Assembly (NCBI RefSeq): GCF_031624395.1
Contig: NZ_JAMQON010000001.1
Span: 806,001-870,000, forward strand
Reading direction: 5' to 3'
DNA: 64,000 nucleotides
Source: Halomicroarcula saliterrae
Lineage (GTDB): Archaea > Halobacteriota > Halobacteria > Halobacteriales > Haloarculaceae
Under the pieces are notes generated by a model that made no database searches, had not been told where the DNA came from, and saw only the letters and a list, made by a program, of their open reading frames with translations. Positions 8,491 through 17,438 of the stretch are shown here, piece by piece (within the stretch, counting starts at the first letter, position 1; each line of letters begins with the position of its first letter). The translations under genes were made by a program, and so were the position numbers.

Positions 8491-8571
8491 ACGCGGAGCC
8501 CTGCGAGGGAAACTACCAGGCCGTTTTCTGGCATTTTGGCTGGCAGCGCTCTACCACTGAGCCACCCTTCC
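8469..8571 (-). pseudogene. tRNA-like sequence, possibly intron-containing or decayed
   Basis: On the minus strand an acceptor stem GGAAGGG/CCCTTCC with discriminator A, a D-arm GCTC-AGTGGTA-GAGC and a T-loop TTCGAAT are all present over 103 nt. The T-stem only forms with one bulged T (GCG-T-GG/CCCGC). The anticodon arm cannot be folded into a standard loop: CTGC/GCAG could close it around about 39 nt, which would need an intron, and no loop with T33 is obvious. It could be an odd intron-bearing tRNA, but a broken tRNA is more likely. Confidence 0.35.
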
Positions 8572-8728
8572 GAGCGGGTATCCGTTAGCACGGGTCTGTG
8601 AAATATGTGACGGGGTTGCCCACTCATGGACTGCCCCGGGCCGCGTTCGGAGAGCGGCTGGTCGTCGTCGCGCCCCTACTATAGGTTCAGCAACATTTAT
8701 TTACCGGCTGCGTACGAACCGTTCGGCC

Positions 8729-9049
8729 ATGAGCTACACGCAAGTCAACTACGAGGACGTAGCGCCCGTGGGCGGTGGGATGCATTTCATGCGCGACCCG
8801 CTCGAGTGTACAGAACTGGGCGTCACCATCGTCGAGTGCGAGCCGGGCTGGACCGGCAAGGAACACGACCACGCGGGGAAGAGCCAGGAGGAAGTGTACG
8901 TCCTCGTCGAGGGCGAGGCGACCGTGCAGGTCGGCGGCGACGAGATAGCGATGACGGCCGGCGACGCGCTCAGAATCGACCCGGACGCTCGCCGGCAGAT
9001 CCGAAACGCTGACAGCGAGAGCCTGTTCGTCCTCGTCGGTGCGCCGTAA
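8729..9049 (+). CDS. Cupin-domain protein
   Basis: A 106-residue single-domain cupin. The two cupin motifs are visible: a first strand pair with GKEHDHAGKSQEEVYVLVEG (His, His, Glu as metal ligands, residues about 49-68) and a second with TAGDALRIDPDARRQIRN, where the usual motif-2 His is replaced by Arg. Metal binding may therefore be altered. A TATA-like TTTATTTA lies about 30 nt before the ATG. The substrate is unknown. It is a single gene convergent with sdhA. Confidence 0.85.
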   Translation: MSYTQVNYEDVAPVGGGMHFMRDPLECTELGVTIVECEPGWTGKEHDHAGKSQEEVYVLVEGEATVQVGGDEIAMTAGDALRIDPDARRQIRNADSESLFVLVGAP

Positions 9050-9074
9050 GTCGGGGCGACCGCGATAGAGCGGT

Positions 9075-10901
9075 TCAGTAGCTCCGCTCTTTGGGCTCGT
9101 AGGTCTCCTCTTCGCCTTCGAGGATGACCGGCTTGTAGTACAGCTCCGGCGTGCCGTCCGACCAGGCCAGCATCGTGTGTTTTATCCACTCGTCGTCTTT
9201 GCGCTCCTGGTGTTCCGCGCGCCAGTGGGCGCCCCGGAACTCCTCGCGGGCGAGCGCGCCGAGCGTGATGGCCTCGGCCACGTCCAGGATGTTCCGCGTC
9301 TCGATGGTGTGGATGAGGTCGGTGTTGTAGGTGCGCGACGGGTCGGCCACCGCCACGTTCTCGTACTCCTTGCGGGCCTCGCGGATGTCACGCAGCGCGT
9401 TCTTGACCGCCTCTTCCTCCCGGAAGACGTTGACGTTCTGGGTCATCGTCCGCTGGACGTCGGCGCGGACCTCCGCGTGGTTGATGCCGTCCTCTTCGAG
9501 CAGCGTTTCGATGCGCTCTCGCTCGTTCGAGACGGCGTTCTCGATGACGGCGGTCGGCTCGATAGCCGCCCCGTCGGCGACCACGTCCTCGCTCGAACTG
9601 TCGATAGCGCCGGGTTCGACCGGCGGTTCGACGGCGCCGTCCTCGCTCTTTGCCGAGGGACCGGTGCCGATTTCGGCGGTCTTCATCTCCTTGCCGGCGG
9701 CGTGGTAGCCCGCGCGAGCGCCGAAGACGAGCAGTTCGGGCAGCGCGTTCCCGCCCAGCCGGTTCGCGCCGTGGAGCGAGACACACGCCGTCTCGCCGGC
9801 GGCGTAGAGGCCGCTGATGCAGGTCTCGCCGTTCTCGTCGCACTCGACGCCGCCCATGGCGTAGTGCTGGCCGGGTTTGACCGGCATCGGCTCGTCGAGT
9901 CCGTCGACGCCCTCGAAGTCCTCCGCGAGGTGGAGGATGTTCTCCAGCCGGTCGAGGATGCGCTCCTCGCCCAGATGGCGCATGTCGAGGTCGACGTACT
10001 CGTCCTCGATACCGCGCCCCTCGTTGACCTCCGTCAGCTCGGCCCGGGAGACCACGTCACGGGAGGCGAGTTCGCCGGCGTTGTTGGCGTACCCGTGCTC
10101 GTACATGAACCGCTCCTCGTCGTCGTTGTAGAGGATGCCGCCCTCGCCGCGGACGCCCTCGGAGATGAGCACACCCGTCGACGGGAGCGTCGTCGGGTGG
10201 AACTGAATCATCTCCATGTCCTCCATGGGCGCGCCGGCGCGGTAGGCCATCGCACAGCCGTCGCCGGTGTTGGCGATGGCGTTCGTGGTGTGGTCGAAGG
10301 CCTGCCCCAGTCCGCCGGTCGCCAGGACGACGCCGTTGTTGGCCCGGAAGCCGTGAATCTCGCCGGACTTGATGTCGTAGGCGACACAGCCGTGACACTC
10401 CCGGTCCTCGGGGTCGTCGTGGTCGGTCACCGCGAGGTTGGTGACGTACCACTCGTCGTACACCTCGATGCCGCGCTTGACGGCCTGCTCGTACATCGTG
10501 TGCAGGAGATGGTGACCCGTCTCGGCGCCGGCGTAGGTGGTTCGCGGGAAGGACATCCCGCCGAAGGGGCGCTGGGAGACGCGGCCGTCCTCCTCGCGGG
10601 AGAACGGCAGCCCCCAGTGTTCGAGCTGGATGACTTCCTCGGGCGCCATCTGGGCGAAGGTGTCGACGGCCGGCGCGTCGGCCAGATAGTCCGACCCCTT
10701 CATCGTGTCGTAGGCGTGCAGGTCCCAGGAGTCGCCGTCCCGGAGGGCAGCGTTGATGCCGCCCTCTGCCGCGCCGGTGTGGCTCCGGACCGGATGGAGC
10801 TTGGTCACGAGGGCCACGTCGGCACCCTCCTCGTCCGCTGCGATAGCCGCTCGGAGGCCGGCGCCACCCGCACCGACCACGATAACGTCGTGTTCGTACA
10901 T
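9075..10901 (-). CDS. sdhA: Succinate dehydrogenase flavoprotein subunit
   Basis: The FAD-binding catalytic subunit of complex II (608 residues), oxidising succinate to fumarate. It shows the dinucleotide fold VVGAGGAGLRAAIAADEEG, the covalent-FAD region RSHTGAAEGGINAA (His 42), the substrate loop HPTTLPSTG, and GANRLGGNALPELLVFG near the FAD. An unusual inserted stretch rich in Ser, Asp and Glu lies around residues 405-440. Unlike the common sdhCDBA order, it is separated from sdhB by another gene and has its own AT-rich promoter region (GCTTAAG) upstream, so it is probably transcribed on its own. Confidence 0.93.
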   Translation of the reverse strand: MYEHDVIVVGAGGAGLRAAIAADEEGADVALVTKLHPVRSHTGAAEGGINAALRDGDSWDLHAYDTMKGSDYLADAPAVDTFAQMAPEEVIQLEHWGLPFSREEDGRVSQRPFGGMSFPRTTYAGAETGHHLLHTMYEQAVKRGIEVYDEWYVTNLAVTDHDDPEDRECHGCVAYDIKSGEIHGFRANNGVVLATGGLGQAFDHTTNAIANTGDGCAMAYRAGAPMEDMEMIQFHPTTLPSTGVLISEGVRGEGGILYNDDEERFMYEHGYANNAGELASRDVVSRAELTEVNEGRGIEDEYVDLDMRHLGEERILDRLENILHLAEDFEGVDGLDEPMPVKPGQHYAMGGVECDENGETCISGLYAAGETACVSLHGANRLGGNALPELLVFGARAGYHAAGKEMKTAEIGTGPSAKSEDGAVEPPVEPGAIDSSSEDVVADGAAIEPTAVIENAVSNERERIETLLEEDGINHAEVRADVQRTMTQNVNVFREEEAVKNALRDIREARKEYENVAVADPSRTYNTDLIHTIETRNILDVAEAITLGALAREEFRGAHWRAEHQERKDDEWIKHTMLAWSDGTPELYYKPVILEGEEETYEPKERSY

Positions 10902-11092
10902 TGTGAGAATATCTCTTGGCGTGTGTCGGCGTTAGGAGTAGCCGAACTTAAGCCTCCCTGTTGGTCTATTCCACAGTAGCGTCGGAGACGGACACCGACC
11001 GTCCAACTCGGCCCCGTCGTCGGGAGTCGCCCACTCGGAACGGGGCGACGATAGCTTCCGTCGAGGCTCGAACACCGCGACACCGGAGTGCA

Positions 11093-12124
11093 CTACTCGG
11101 CTCGAATCTCGCCCAGTACTGCATGCGTCCCGCTCAGTATCTCACGTCCCTGTTCCGGAGTGACCGGTGGTGTCGCCGTGGACTCCATGGCGTTCAGGTG
11201 TTGGTCGAGCAGGGTATCGAGCCCGAACGACGCCTCCCCCTGCAGCGTGCGCGCTCCGGACTTCACCACGCCGTACCCGAACTGCGCGATACCGGAGAGA
11301 GCTGTCTGTAGCACCTCCCGCGGACTGTGTTCGCTTTCCTGTCCGACGTGGACGATGGTGTCGCGGAAGATATCCACGACAGCGAGGCGTTCGGTGCCAC
11401 AGATGACGAAGAACCACTCGGAAAGCGGCGCGTCGTACACTATCGACAGTTGCCCCTGGCGCTCGTTGGTCCCCTCGAACGTCGCAGTCACCGACTCCAG
11501 CGGCTGGCCGGGTCCGTCGCTCTCCGTGGCAGTCGCGTTTACCAGTTCGAGACCCCCGATGAACGCGTCTACGAGGTAGAGATGATGCGGTGACTCGTCG
11601 AAAAACAGCCCACCTGGCAGATCCGTATACCAAGACGGTAAATCACGACGTGAGCTGCTGAACTGCACTCCCTTGACGTAGCGAATGTCCCCGAAATCGC
11701 CGTTGTTGACCAGTCGAGCGGCCTTCTGGACGGACCGTGAGTACAGCAGATTGTGTACCATCCCGAACTCCGCCTCGGAGTGTTCCGCTGTGGAGACCAT
11801 TCGCTTTGCCTCTTCCAGCTCGACTGCCATCGGTTTTTCACACAGAACGCTCGTGCCGGCTTCGAGCGCCGGCACGGCGTATTCCGAATGGGTAGGGGGC
11901 GGTGTACAGATAGTGATCAGGTCCGGGTCCGACGCGAGGACCGACTCGAAATCGTCATATGCGTTCTCGACGCCGTGCTCTCTGGCAGTGTCCTCCGCAA
12001 CAGACCGATGCTGGTCGAAGACTGTCGACAGTGAAACGCGTGGGTTCGACTTCAGTACGGGGATGTGTCGGTCGTTGGCGTTTGCGCCACATCCGACGAC
12101 ACCGGCCTCGTAATTAACAGTCAT
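11093..12124 (-). CDS. Gfo/Idh/MocA-family NAD(P)-dependent oxidoreductase
   Basis: A 343-residue protein with N-terminal Rossmann fold and the family signatures CEKPMAVELEEAKRMV (catalytic Lys of the EKP motif, near residue 96) and ICTPPPTHSEYAVPALEAG. The usual GxGxxG is changed to GVVGCGANANDRH. Members oxidise or reduce sugars, inositols or related substrates; this one is not further assignable. It lies between sdhB and sdhA on the same strand, with a TATA-like AATTAAATATCC about 35 nt before its ATG, and so looks like an independent gene inserted between sdh genes. Confidence 0.85.
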   Translation of the reverse strand: MTVNYEAGVVGCGANANDRHIPVLKSNPRVSLSTVFDQHRSVAEDTAREHGVENAYDDFESVLASDPDLITICTPPPTHSEYAVPALEAGTSVLCEKPMAVELEEAKRMVSTAEHSEAEFGMVHNLLYSRSVQKAARLVNNGDFGDIRYVKGVQFSSSRRDLPSWYTDLPGGLFFDESPHHLYLVDAFIGGLELVNATATESDGPGQPLESVTATFEGTNERQGQLSIVYDAPLSEWFFVICGTERLAVVDIFRDTIVHVGQESEHSPREVLQTALSGIAQFGYGVVKSGARTLQGEASFGLDTLLDQHLNAMESTATPPVTPEQGREILSGTHAVLGEIRAE

Positions 12125-12499
12125 CGGTGGCTATCTTAACGGCCGGATATTTAATTTAGCAGTCAGTTATGCGACGAAAGGGGCGGCTAACGTATGAACT
12201 GCCGTAATATTCATACTACCAGTTCGTCAGTGTCACTTGCCCCTCCGAACTGGATTCCGGTCGGGCTGAGCCGGCCGTCCTGAACTATCGACTTCGGGCA
12301 CTTTCTGTAGAAATAGCACATCTCTGCCGGTCGTACCCTCCGAGTTCGTCGAACGGCATCCCAGCCGGCGAACGGAAAACGTACCAGCGTCGGCAAACCC
12401 GACCCATCCGCGTTCGGTGACAGTTCCCGATTTCTCCGTCCGCCACTCCGGTCCGGTTATCGCGTGGCTAGTGGAGAGATTCCAAAGCGGGGGCTACCG
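12125..12499. other. Non-coding gap between sdhB and the oxidoreductase
   Basis: About 375 nt with no convincing gene. The right part is GC-rich and the left part AT-rich, holding the likely promoter of the oxidoreductase gene (GGATATTTAATTTAGC, 12146-12161). An inverted short repeat (TATGAACTGCCG...CATACTACCAGTTCG) near 12193-12225 is imperfect. The sdhCDB transcript must end here. Confidence 0.5.
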
Positions 12500-13384
12500 T
12501 CACCAGAACTTCAGGTTGTTCTTGACCGCTTCGCGTTTGAGCTCCTGAATGTGCTCGGTGAGGGGGATGTCCTTCGGGCACACCTCGGTACAGGAAAACT
12601 GGGTCTGGCACCGCCAGACACCGTGTTCCTGCTCGATGATACGCAGGCGCTCTTGCTTTCGGTCGGCCCCTTCGCGTTCGTCCATCGCGAAGCGGTAGGC
12701 CTTGTTGATGGCCGCGGGACCCAGATACTCGTTGTCGCCGGCGGCGATGTTACAGGAGGACATACAGGCCCCACACCAGATACACCGCGTGGACATCTTC
12801 ACTTTCTCGCGGTTCTCCCGGGACTGACGCTGCTCTTCGAGTTCGTCCTCCGGGAGTTCGTCGGCGTCGAAGTACGGCTCGACGGCGTGCATCTGGTCGT
12901 AGAAGTGCTCCATGTCCACGACGAGGTCCTTGACGACCTCCTGATGGGGGAGCGGTTCGATGCGCACCGGGGATTCGAGGTCCGAGAGCTGGGTCTTACA
13001 GCCCAGCATCTGGCTGCCGTTGACGAAGAGCGCGTCCGACCCACACACGGCCTGCCGGCAGGAGTGCCGGAAGGTCAGCGAGGAGTCGTAGCTGTCCCGG
13101 GCGTAGATGAGCGCGTCGAGGACGGTCATCCCCTTGTGGTACGGGACCCGGAAATCGTCGAAGCGCGGCTCCTGCTTCCCCTCGACCTCGGGGTCGTAGC
13201 GGAACACCTTGAGAAGAACCGTCTCCTCGTCGTCCAGCGTCGCCTCCTCGGTCTCTCGCTGGGCCTGGCGCTCGGCCTCCCGTTCGCGCTTCTGAGCGCG
13301 TCGCCGGGCGCCCGGCGACTCGACTTCCGGTTCCTGTTCCTGTTCTTCGGTCTCCGTCTCCTGTTGTTCTATCTGTGTGCTCAT
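12500..13384 (-). CDS. sdhB: Succinate dehydrogenase iron-sulfur subunit
   Basis: A 294-residue electron-transfer subunit. After an acidic Glu/Gln-rich N-terminal tail (about 45 residues) comes a 2Fe-2S ferredoxin domain (FRHSCRQAVCGSDALFVNG) and a C-terminal domain with cysteine clusters for further Fe-S centres (RCIWCGACMSSCN and FSCTEVCPKDI). The ATG at 13384 is chosen because longer readings enter sdhD. The start overlaps the sdhD stop by 1 nt. It links SdhA to the membrane subunits. Confidence 0.93.
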   Translation of the reverse strand: MSTQIEQQETETEEQEQEPEVESPGARRRAQKREREAERQAQRETEEATLDDEETVLLKVFRYDPEVEGKQEPRFDDFRVPYHKGMTVLDALIYARDSYDSSLTFRHSCRQAVCGSDALFVNGSQMLGCKTQLSDLESPVRIEPLPHQEVVKDLVVDMEHFYDQMHAVEPYFDADELPEDELEEQRQSRENREKVKMSTRCIWCGACMSSCNIAAGDNEYLGPAAINKAYRFAMDEREGADRKQERLRIIEQEHGVWRCQTQFSCTEVCPKDIPLTEHIQELKREAVKNNLKFW

Positions 13385-13749
13385 TATAGGAATCCGTTCA
13401 TGGCGAGCGCGACTCGGGTGCCCTGTGCGACCAGCAGTAGTCCGGCCACGACGAGAACCCACTTGACCGCGCTCTTCTGTGTCCCTTCGATACCCTGGTT
13501 GACGAGCGCGTTGTACACCCCGTTGACGCCGTGGAAGGTGGCGGTGACGAGGAACAGCCACATCGTCGCGAAGTAGCCGACCTGACTCATACGCGCCTGC
13601 GTGCCGGCGAACGTGATGTCGGCCGCGTGGTTCGCAAAGTGCAACAGGAGGAAGTGGAACGCCAGCACGCCGATGAGGAACACCGCTGTCAGCCGCTGGA
13701 GCAGCCAGCGGCGACCGCCCCGCTCGAAGGAGGAGTAGTGTTCCGCCAT
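13384..13749 (-). CDS. sdhD: Succinate dehydrogenase membrane subunit D
   Basis: A 121-residue membrane protein with three transmembrane helices. It has the heme/quinone-region pattern LAFHFLLLHFANH (two His) and TATFHGVNGVYNALVNQ. The ATG at 13749 ([12 protein letters not shown]) is chosen over a longer upstream reading, which overlaps sdhC. It overlaps sdhC and sdhB by 1 nt each, so the three are translationally coupled. It anchors SdhAB to the membrane with SdhC. Confidence 0.88.
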   Translation of the reverse strand: MAEHYSSFERGGRRWLLQRLTAVFLIGVLAFHFLLLHFANHAADITFAGTQARMSQVGYFATMWLFLVTATFHGVNGVYNALVNQGIEGTQKSAVKWVLVVAGLLLVAQGTRVALAMNGFL

Positions 13750-14144
13750 TATACCAGCGGCCCCCCGAGGAAGGTCGGAATGCTCGCGACGACGATGGCG
13801 CCGGTCAGCACCATCGACGCGTAGAAGCTCGTATCCTGTGCCTCCAGCCCGACGCCGAGGTCGACCATCAGCAGCCGGACGCCGTTCAGGATGTGGAACA
13901 CGGCGACGGCCAGCAGACCGACTTCGAGGAATCGGACGACCAGCAGTGCTTCGAGGCCTTGCAGCGTACTCGTGTACAGCTCGGCACCACCCAGCGACGT
14001 GCTCAGCACGGCGATGTGGGTGAACAGATACCCGACGAGCACCCAGCCGGTGAACTTGTGGAATATCCAGGCCCACATGCCGGCCGAGAACTCCCGCCAC
14101 CGTCCGAAGTCCTCGACGGTGCCGCGGTTGTAAGACTGACTCAT
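13749..14144 (-). CDS. sdhC: Succinate dehydrogenase cytochrome b556 subunit C
   Basis: First gene of the sdhCDB unit, 131 residues. Three transmembrane helices and the SdhC signature [19 protein letters not shown] plus [15 protein letters not shown], whose His residues are the likely heme ligands. It forms the quinone-reducing membrane part of complex II with SdhD. It is followed without gap by sdhD and sdhB. Confidence 0.9.
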   Translation of the reverse strand: MSQSYNRGTVEDFGRWREFSAGMWAWIFHKFTGWVLVGYLFTHIAVLSTSLGGAELYTSTLQGLEALLVVRFLEVGLLAVAVFHILNGVRLLMVDLGVGLEAQDTSFYASMVLTGAIVVASIPTFLGGPLV

Positions 14145-14269
14145 ACAGGTGGCTTAGTCCGGGGACAGATAGTAGTTACTACCGCGTGTGCCCTTCGCCG
14201 GAATCAGGCTCCCCACCCGGTTCCAGCTGGTCGAGTGGGAAATAATGTCCGCCGAAACCGGTCGTCCGT

Positions 14270-15316
14270 TCAGCCCGACCGGGGCTGCTCGGGATGGGCG
14301 CTCCACACTGGCTCTTCGCGGCTTCGTTCGAGCGCCCTGAGGGTCCGCTCGTCCAGATGGACCAGGTGGCAAAGCGGGTTGCCGGGGTAGACGAGGGGGT
14401 TCTCCAGCACCCCGACGAGCAGCCCGGTGAAGGGCGCTCTGACGGTGATGCTGTCGGTCTTGAAGGGATTCGCGATTGTGCAGATGATCTCGTCTTCGTA
14501 CACCAGCCCGCCGCGTTCGTGGTGCATGTCGACCAGCCCCCCGGCGTCGGCCCGTATCCACGTCTTCTCGTCGCTGTTCTCGATAACGGTTCGCCACCCC
14601 GGCCACTGTACCACTTCGGATTCGAGCATGCTGAACTCCGCGAGCACGGACCGAACGCTCTCCAGAGCGCTGTCGATGAACGACCGCTGGAACCGGTGGG
14701 CCTCGCCCATCTCGACGGTTATCGTCGGCGTCCCCGCTCGGCTCGCTTCCCGCCGCAGCGACCCGGACGGCCCCTCCGAGGAGATGATGACGTTCGAGGC
14801 GAACGCCTTGGCGACCCTGGCCACCGGCTCGTCTGCCATGTCGCCCCGGACGTGCAGCGTGTTGGTCCGGCCCCGCGTCGAGGTGTGAAAGTCCAGCCCG
14901 AAATCGCAGGGCGCGATGAAGTTCCGGAAGACGCGGTGGGCCATCCGCTTTGCGCTCGTCGAGTCGGGGTCGCCCGGGAACGACCGGTTGAGGTCCCGGT
15001 CGTAGATGGGGAGGTACCGCTCCTGTGCCAGAAAGGCCGGCACGTTCAACACTGGCAGACAGACGAGCGTCCCCGCGAGCTCGGCGAGGTCCCACTCGTG
15101 AGCGACTTCGCGGACGACCTCGATGCCGTTCAGCTCGTCGCCGTGGGCCGCCGCCGAGAGGAAGCCGGTCGGCCCCGGCCGCTCCCCGTTGACGATGGTC
15201 ACGGGCGTCCGGACCGGGTCACCCATGTAGGTTTCACTCACCGTGTACCGAACGTTCTGCGTCTCTCCCGGGTCCACCCGGCCCCCGTCGTAGGTGAAGG
15301 GCTCGGCCTCGTCCAT
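14270..15316 (-). CDS. Succinylglutamate desuccinylase/aspartoacylase (M14-like) protein
   Basis: A 348-residue zinc-dependent deacylase-like protein. Metal-binding and catalytic features: AAAHGDELNGIEVV (His and Glu ligands), IYDRDLNRSFPG, CDFGLDFHTSTRGRTN (His ligand) and TPTITVEMGEA (catalytic Glu). The C-terminal beta domain (GGLVDMHHERGGLVYEDE) is typical of this AstE/ASPA branch. The ATG at 15316 is placed by a TATA box 25 nt upstream. It is divergent from a RimK-like ligase, a gene pairing that suggests handling of glutamate or N-acyl adducts. Its substrate is unknown. Confidence 0.85.
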   Translation of the reverse strand: MDEAEPFTYDGGRVDPGETQNVRYTVSETYMGDPVRTPVTIVNGERPGPTGFLSAAAHGDELNGIEVVREVAHEWDLAELAGTLVCLPVLNVPAFLAQERYLPIYDRDLNRSFPGDPDSTSAKRMAHRVFRNFIAPCDFGLDFHTSTRGRTNTLHVRGDMADEPVARVAKAFASNVIISSEGPSGSLRREASRAGTPTITVEMGEAHRFQRSFIDSALESVRSVLAEFSMLESEVVQWPGWRTVIENSDEKTWIRADAGGLVDMHHERGGLVYEDEIICTIANPFKTDSITVRAPFTGLLVGVLENPLVYPGNPLCHLVHLDERTLRALERSREEPVWSAHPEQPRSG

Positions 15317-15336
15317 GGTGGTACAAGCGAGACACG

Positions 15337-15349
15337 GTGTATAAATACC
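15337..15349 (-). promoter_or_regulatory. TATA box of the aspartoacylase-like gene
   Basis: Read on the minus strand the sequence GGTATTTATACAC lies 21-33 nt before the ATG at 15316, the spacing of a leaderless haloarchaeal transcript. It lies in the short divergent region shared with the RimK-like gene. Confidence 0.6.
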
Positions 15350-15402
15350 CCCGGACGGCGAACCCGCCAGACCTTTGCTGGCACCGTCGGAACTAGCCGC
15401 CA

Positions 15403-16752
15403 ATGAGTGGCGATATCACCGTCGGCGTTCTCAGCCTCCACTCCAGCAAGGAGACGAAGGCCATTCTCAACGCCGCCGACGAGATGGGGTACGACACAGC
15501 GTGGCTCCGGGAGGAGAACACGACAGTCACAGCCAGAGACGGCCGGATGAAACTGGAGCCGGCGGTAGACGTCGTCGCGAACCGGCTGCTCCTCTCCAGC
15601 GACGAACACCCCATGGAGGGTGTCGGTCTCGCGCTGACGCTCCACAACCTCGGGCCGATGCTGAACGAACCGGTGGCGGCCACGACCGCGCTGCACAAGT
15701 TCGCCAGCGCCGCGGCGCTGGCGGAAGCCGGCGTCCCCATCCCCGACGCGGTCCTCGCGCTGTCTAACGAACGGCTCAACGAGGCCCGGAGCCAGTTCGG
15801 CGAGCGCGCGGTGTACAAGACAGCCATCGGCACTCACGGCGGCGGGACGTGGATGGTCGAACTGGACGACCCGGTCAACGCGCAGGTCGGTGACCGCCAC
15901 GCCTTCTTACAGGAGTTCCTCGACCACGACGAGAACCGCCATCACGACCTCCGGGTCTACGTCGTCGGCAACCGGGTCGTCGCCGCGATGAACCGCTACG
16001 CGCCGGAGGGCGAGTGGCGGACCAACGTCGCGCTGGGCGGGGACGTCGAGGACATGACCGACCGCCTCCCGACCAAGGTCCGCCGGATGGCGCTCGACGC
16101 CGTCGAGGCCATCGGTCTCGATTACGCCGGCGTCGACATCGTTCAGGGCGACGACGGCTACTACGTTCTCGAAGTCAACCCCACGGCGGGCTTTCGCGGC
16201 CTGTTCGAGGCCAGCGGCATCAGCCCGGCGCCCTACATCGCCCAGCGGGCCATCGAACGGGCCGGTGGGAGCGTCCCCGACAGCGAGGTCGACCGGCTGG
16301 CCGACCGACTCGACGACTCCCGACCGGCCGCGACGCCGCCGAAACCACAGCGCAAGCGCGCCGAGAACGTCGTCGTCGGCTACATCGAGGAAGTCGTCGT
16401 CTCCGGGACCCGGGGCAACAAGAGCGTCCTGGCCAAGTCCGACACCGGCGCGACGCGGACCAGCATCGACGCCGAACTCGCCGCCGAAATCGGCACCGGC
16501 CCGATTCTCGATATCGTCAAGATCAAATCCGGGAGCCTCAAGTCCGGGCGCTCCCGGCCGGTCGTCGACCTGGTGGTCGGCCTGGGCGGCACCCAGCACA
16601 CCGTCACGGCAAGCGTCGAGGACCGCTCGCACATGGACTACCCCGTGTTGCTCGGTCGTGACATCCTCAAACACTACCAGGTGGACGTGAACCACCGCGC
16701 CGACGCCGACCACGAGGTCGAGACTGAGGAAGAGGAAGACACCGAAGAGTAA
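15403..16752 (+). CDS. RimK-like ATP-grasp ligase fused to a retropepsin-like zinc-protease domain
   Basis: A 449-residue two-domain protein. Residues 1-300 are a RimK/LysX-type ATP-grasp fold (KTAIGTHGGGTWMVELDD, FLQEFLDHDENRHHDLRVYVVG, GYYVLEVNPTAGFRGLFEASG), a family that adds glutamate or other amino acids to a carboxylate. Residues about 325-440 match the putative ATP-dependent zinc protease family with retropepsin fold (VLAKSDTGATRTSID with the Asp-Thr-Gly triad, DYPVLLGRDILKHYQVDVN). Such fusions occur in haloarchaea; the target is unknown. Divergent from the AstE-like gene. Confidence 0.85.
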   Translation: MSGDITVGVLSLHSSKETKAILNAADEMGYDTAWLREENTTVTARDGRMKLEPAVDVVANRLLLSSDEHPMEGVGLALTLHNLGPMLNEPVAATTALHKFASAAALAEAGVPIPDAVLALSNERLNEARSQFGERAVYKTAIGTHGGGTWMVELDDPVNAQVGDRHAFLQEFLDHDENRHHDLRVYVVGNRVVAAMNRYAPEGEWRTNVALGGDVEDMTDRLPTKVRRMALDAVEAIGLDYAGVDIVQGDDGYYVLEVNPTAGFRGLFEASGISPAPYIAQRAIERAGGSVPDSEVDRLADRLDDSRPAATPPKPQRKRAENVVVGYIEEVVVSGTRGNKSVLAKSDTGATRTSIDAELAAEIGTGPILDIVKIKSGSLKSGRSRPVVDLVVGLGGTQHTVTASVEDRSHMDYPVLLGRDILKHYQVDVNHRADADHEVETEEEEDTEE

Positions 16753-16776
16753 CGGGAAGCCGGTCCCCGAGTTGTC

Positions 16777-17388
16777 TCAGTCGTCCCGGACTTCCGTGAC
16801 GCTCTCGGCGATGTCTTCCTCGGCCCGCCAGAGATACAGTGTCGCGTAGCTGCGGTAAGGCGCCCATCGCTGTGCGTACTCGACCATCTCCGAGCGGTCG
16901 TAGCCGCCGCCGACGACGGTCTCGAACCCCTTGCGGACGCCCAGATCACCGACGGGGAACACGTCCTCGCGGCCGAGCGAGAAGAGCAGTTGCATGTCAG
17001 CGGTCCAATCGCCGACGCCGGTGATGGCCGTCAGCGCCTCGCGAACGCCGTCGTCGTCCATGTCGGCGAAGTAGTCCAGCGAGTAGCCGTGGTCCTCGAA
17101 GGCCTCGGCTACCGCGTTGACGTAGCGGGTCTTCTGGCGGGAGAGGCCGGCGTCGCGGAGCAGCTGGTCGTCGGCCGCACGGACGCCGGCGGGCGTCACC
17201 TCGACGGCCTCGAAGAGGCGGTCGCGGGTGGCCGCGGCCGAGGCCATGGACACCTGCTGTCGGCAGATAGAGACCACGAGCCGCTGGAAGAGGTCTTCTG
17301 CGGGGTCGAGCGTGAGTTCGCCGTGGGCCGCCACCAGCGGCCCGATGTCGGGGTCCTCGCGGAGCGCGTCGTGTGGCGAATCCGTCAT
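16777..17388 (-). CDS. DNA-3-methyladenine glycosylase (AlkA-type HhH-GPD)
   Basis: A 203-residue base-excision-repair enzyme. The helix-hairpin-helix and GPD region read EALTAITGVGDWTADMQLLFSLGREDVFPVGDLG, where the Asp after FPVG is catalytic. SICRQQVSMASAAATRDRLFEA and GLSRQKTRYVNAVAEAF are also family segments. It removes alkylated purines from DNA. It is shorter than bacterial AlkA because the N-terminal beta domain is missing, as in other archaeal members. A single gene, convergent with the RimK-like gene. Confidence 0.88.
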   Translation of the reverse strand: MTDSPHDALREDPDIGPLVAAHGELTLDPAEDLFQRLVVSICRQQVSMASAAATRDRLFEAVEVTPAGVRAADDQLLRDAGLSRQKTRYVNAVAEAFEDHGYSLDYFADMDDDGVREALTAITGVGDWTADMQLLFSLGREDVFPVGDLGVRKGFETVVGGGYDRSEMVEYAQRWAPYRSYATLYLWRAEEDIAESVTEVRDD

Positions 17389-17438
17389 CGCTGTTGGGTA
17401 GCGGGCAGTGACCCAAGAACTTGCTGCTCTCTCGTTCG

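Noticed and set aside
9177-10979. 600-codon plus-strand frame opposite sdhA
   Set aside because: Composition is antisense-like (Val/Gly/Leu/Arg-rich) and the minus strand carries all SdhA motifs.
12211-12396. Small minus-strand gene in the sdhB-oxidoreductase gap
   Set aside because: Basic, low-complexity translation with no start signal; better read as intergenic.
12464-13576. 370-codon plus-strand frame opposite sdhB
   Set aside because: It mirrors the iron-sulfur subunit gene and has no domain of its own.
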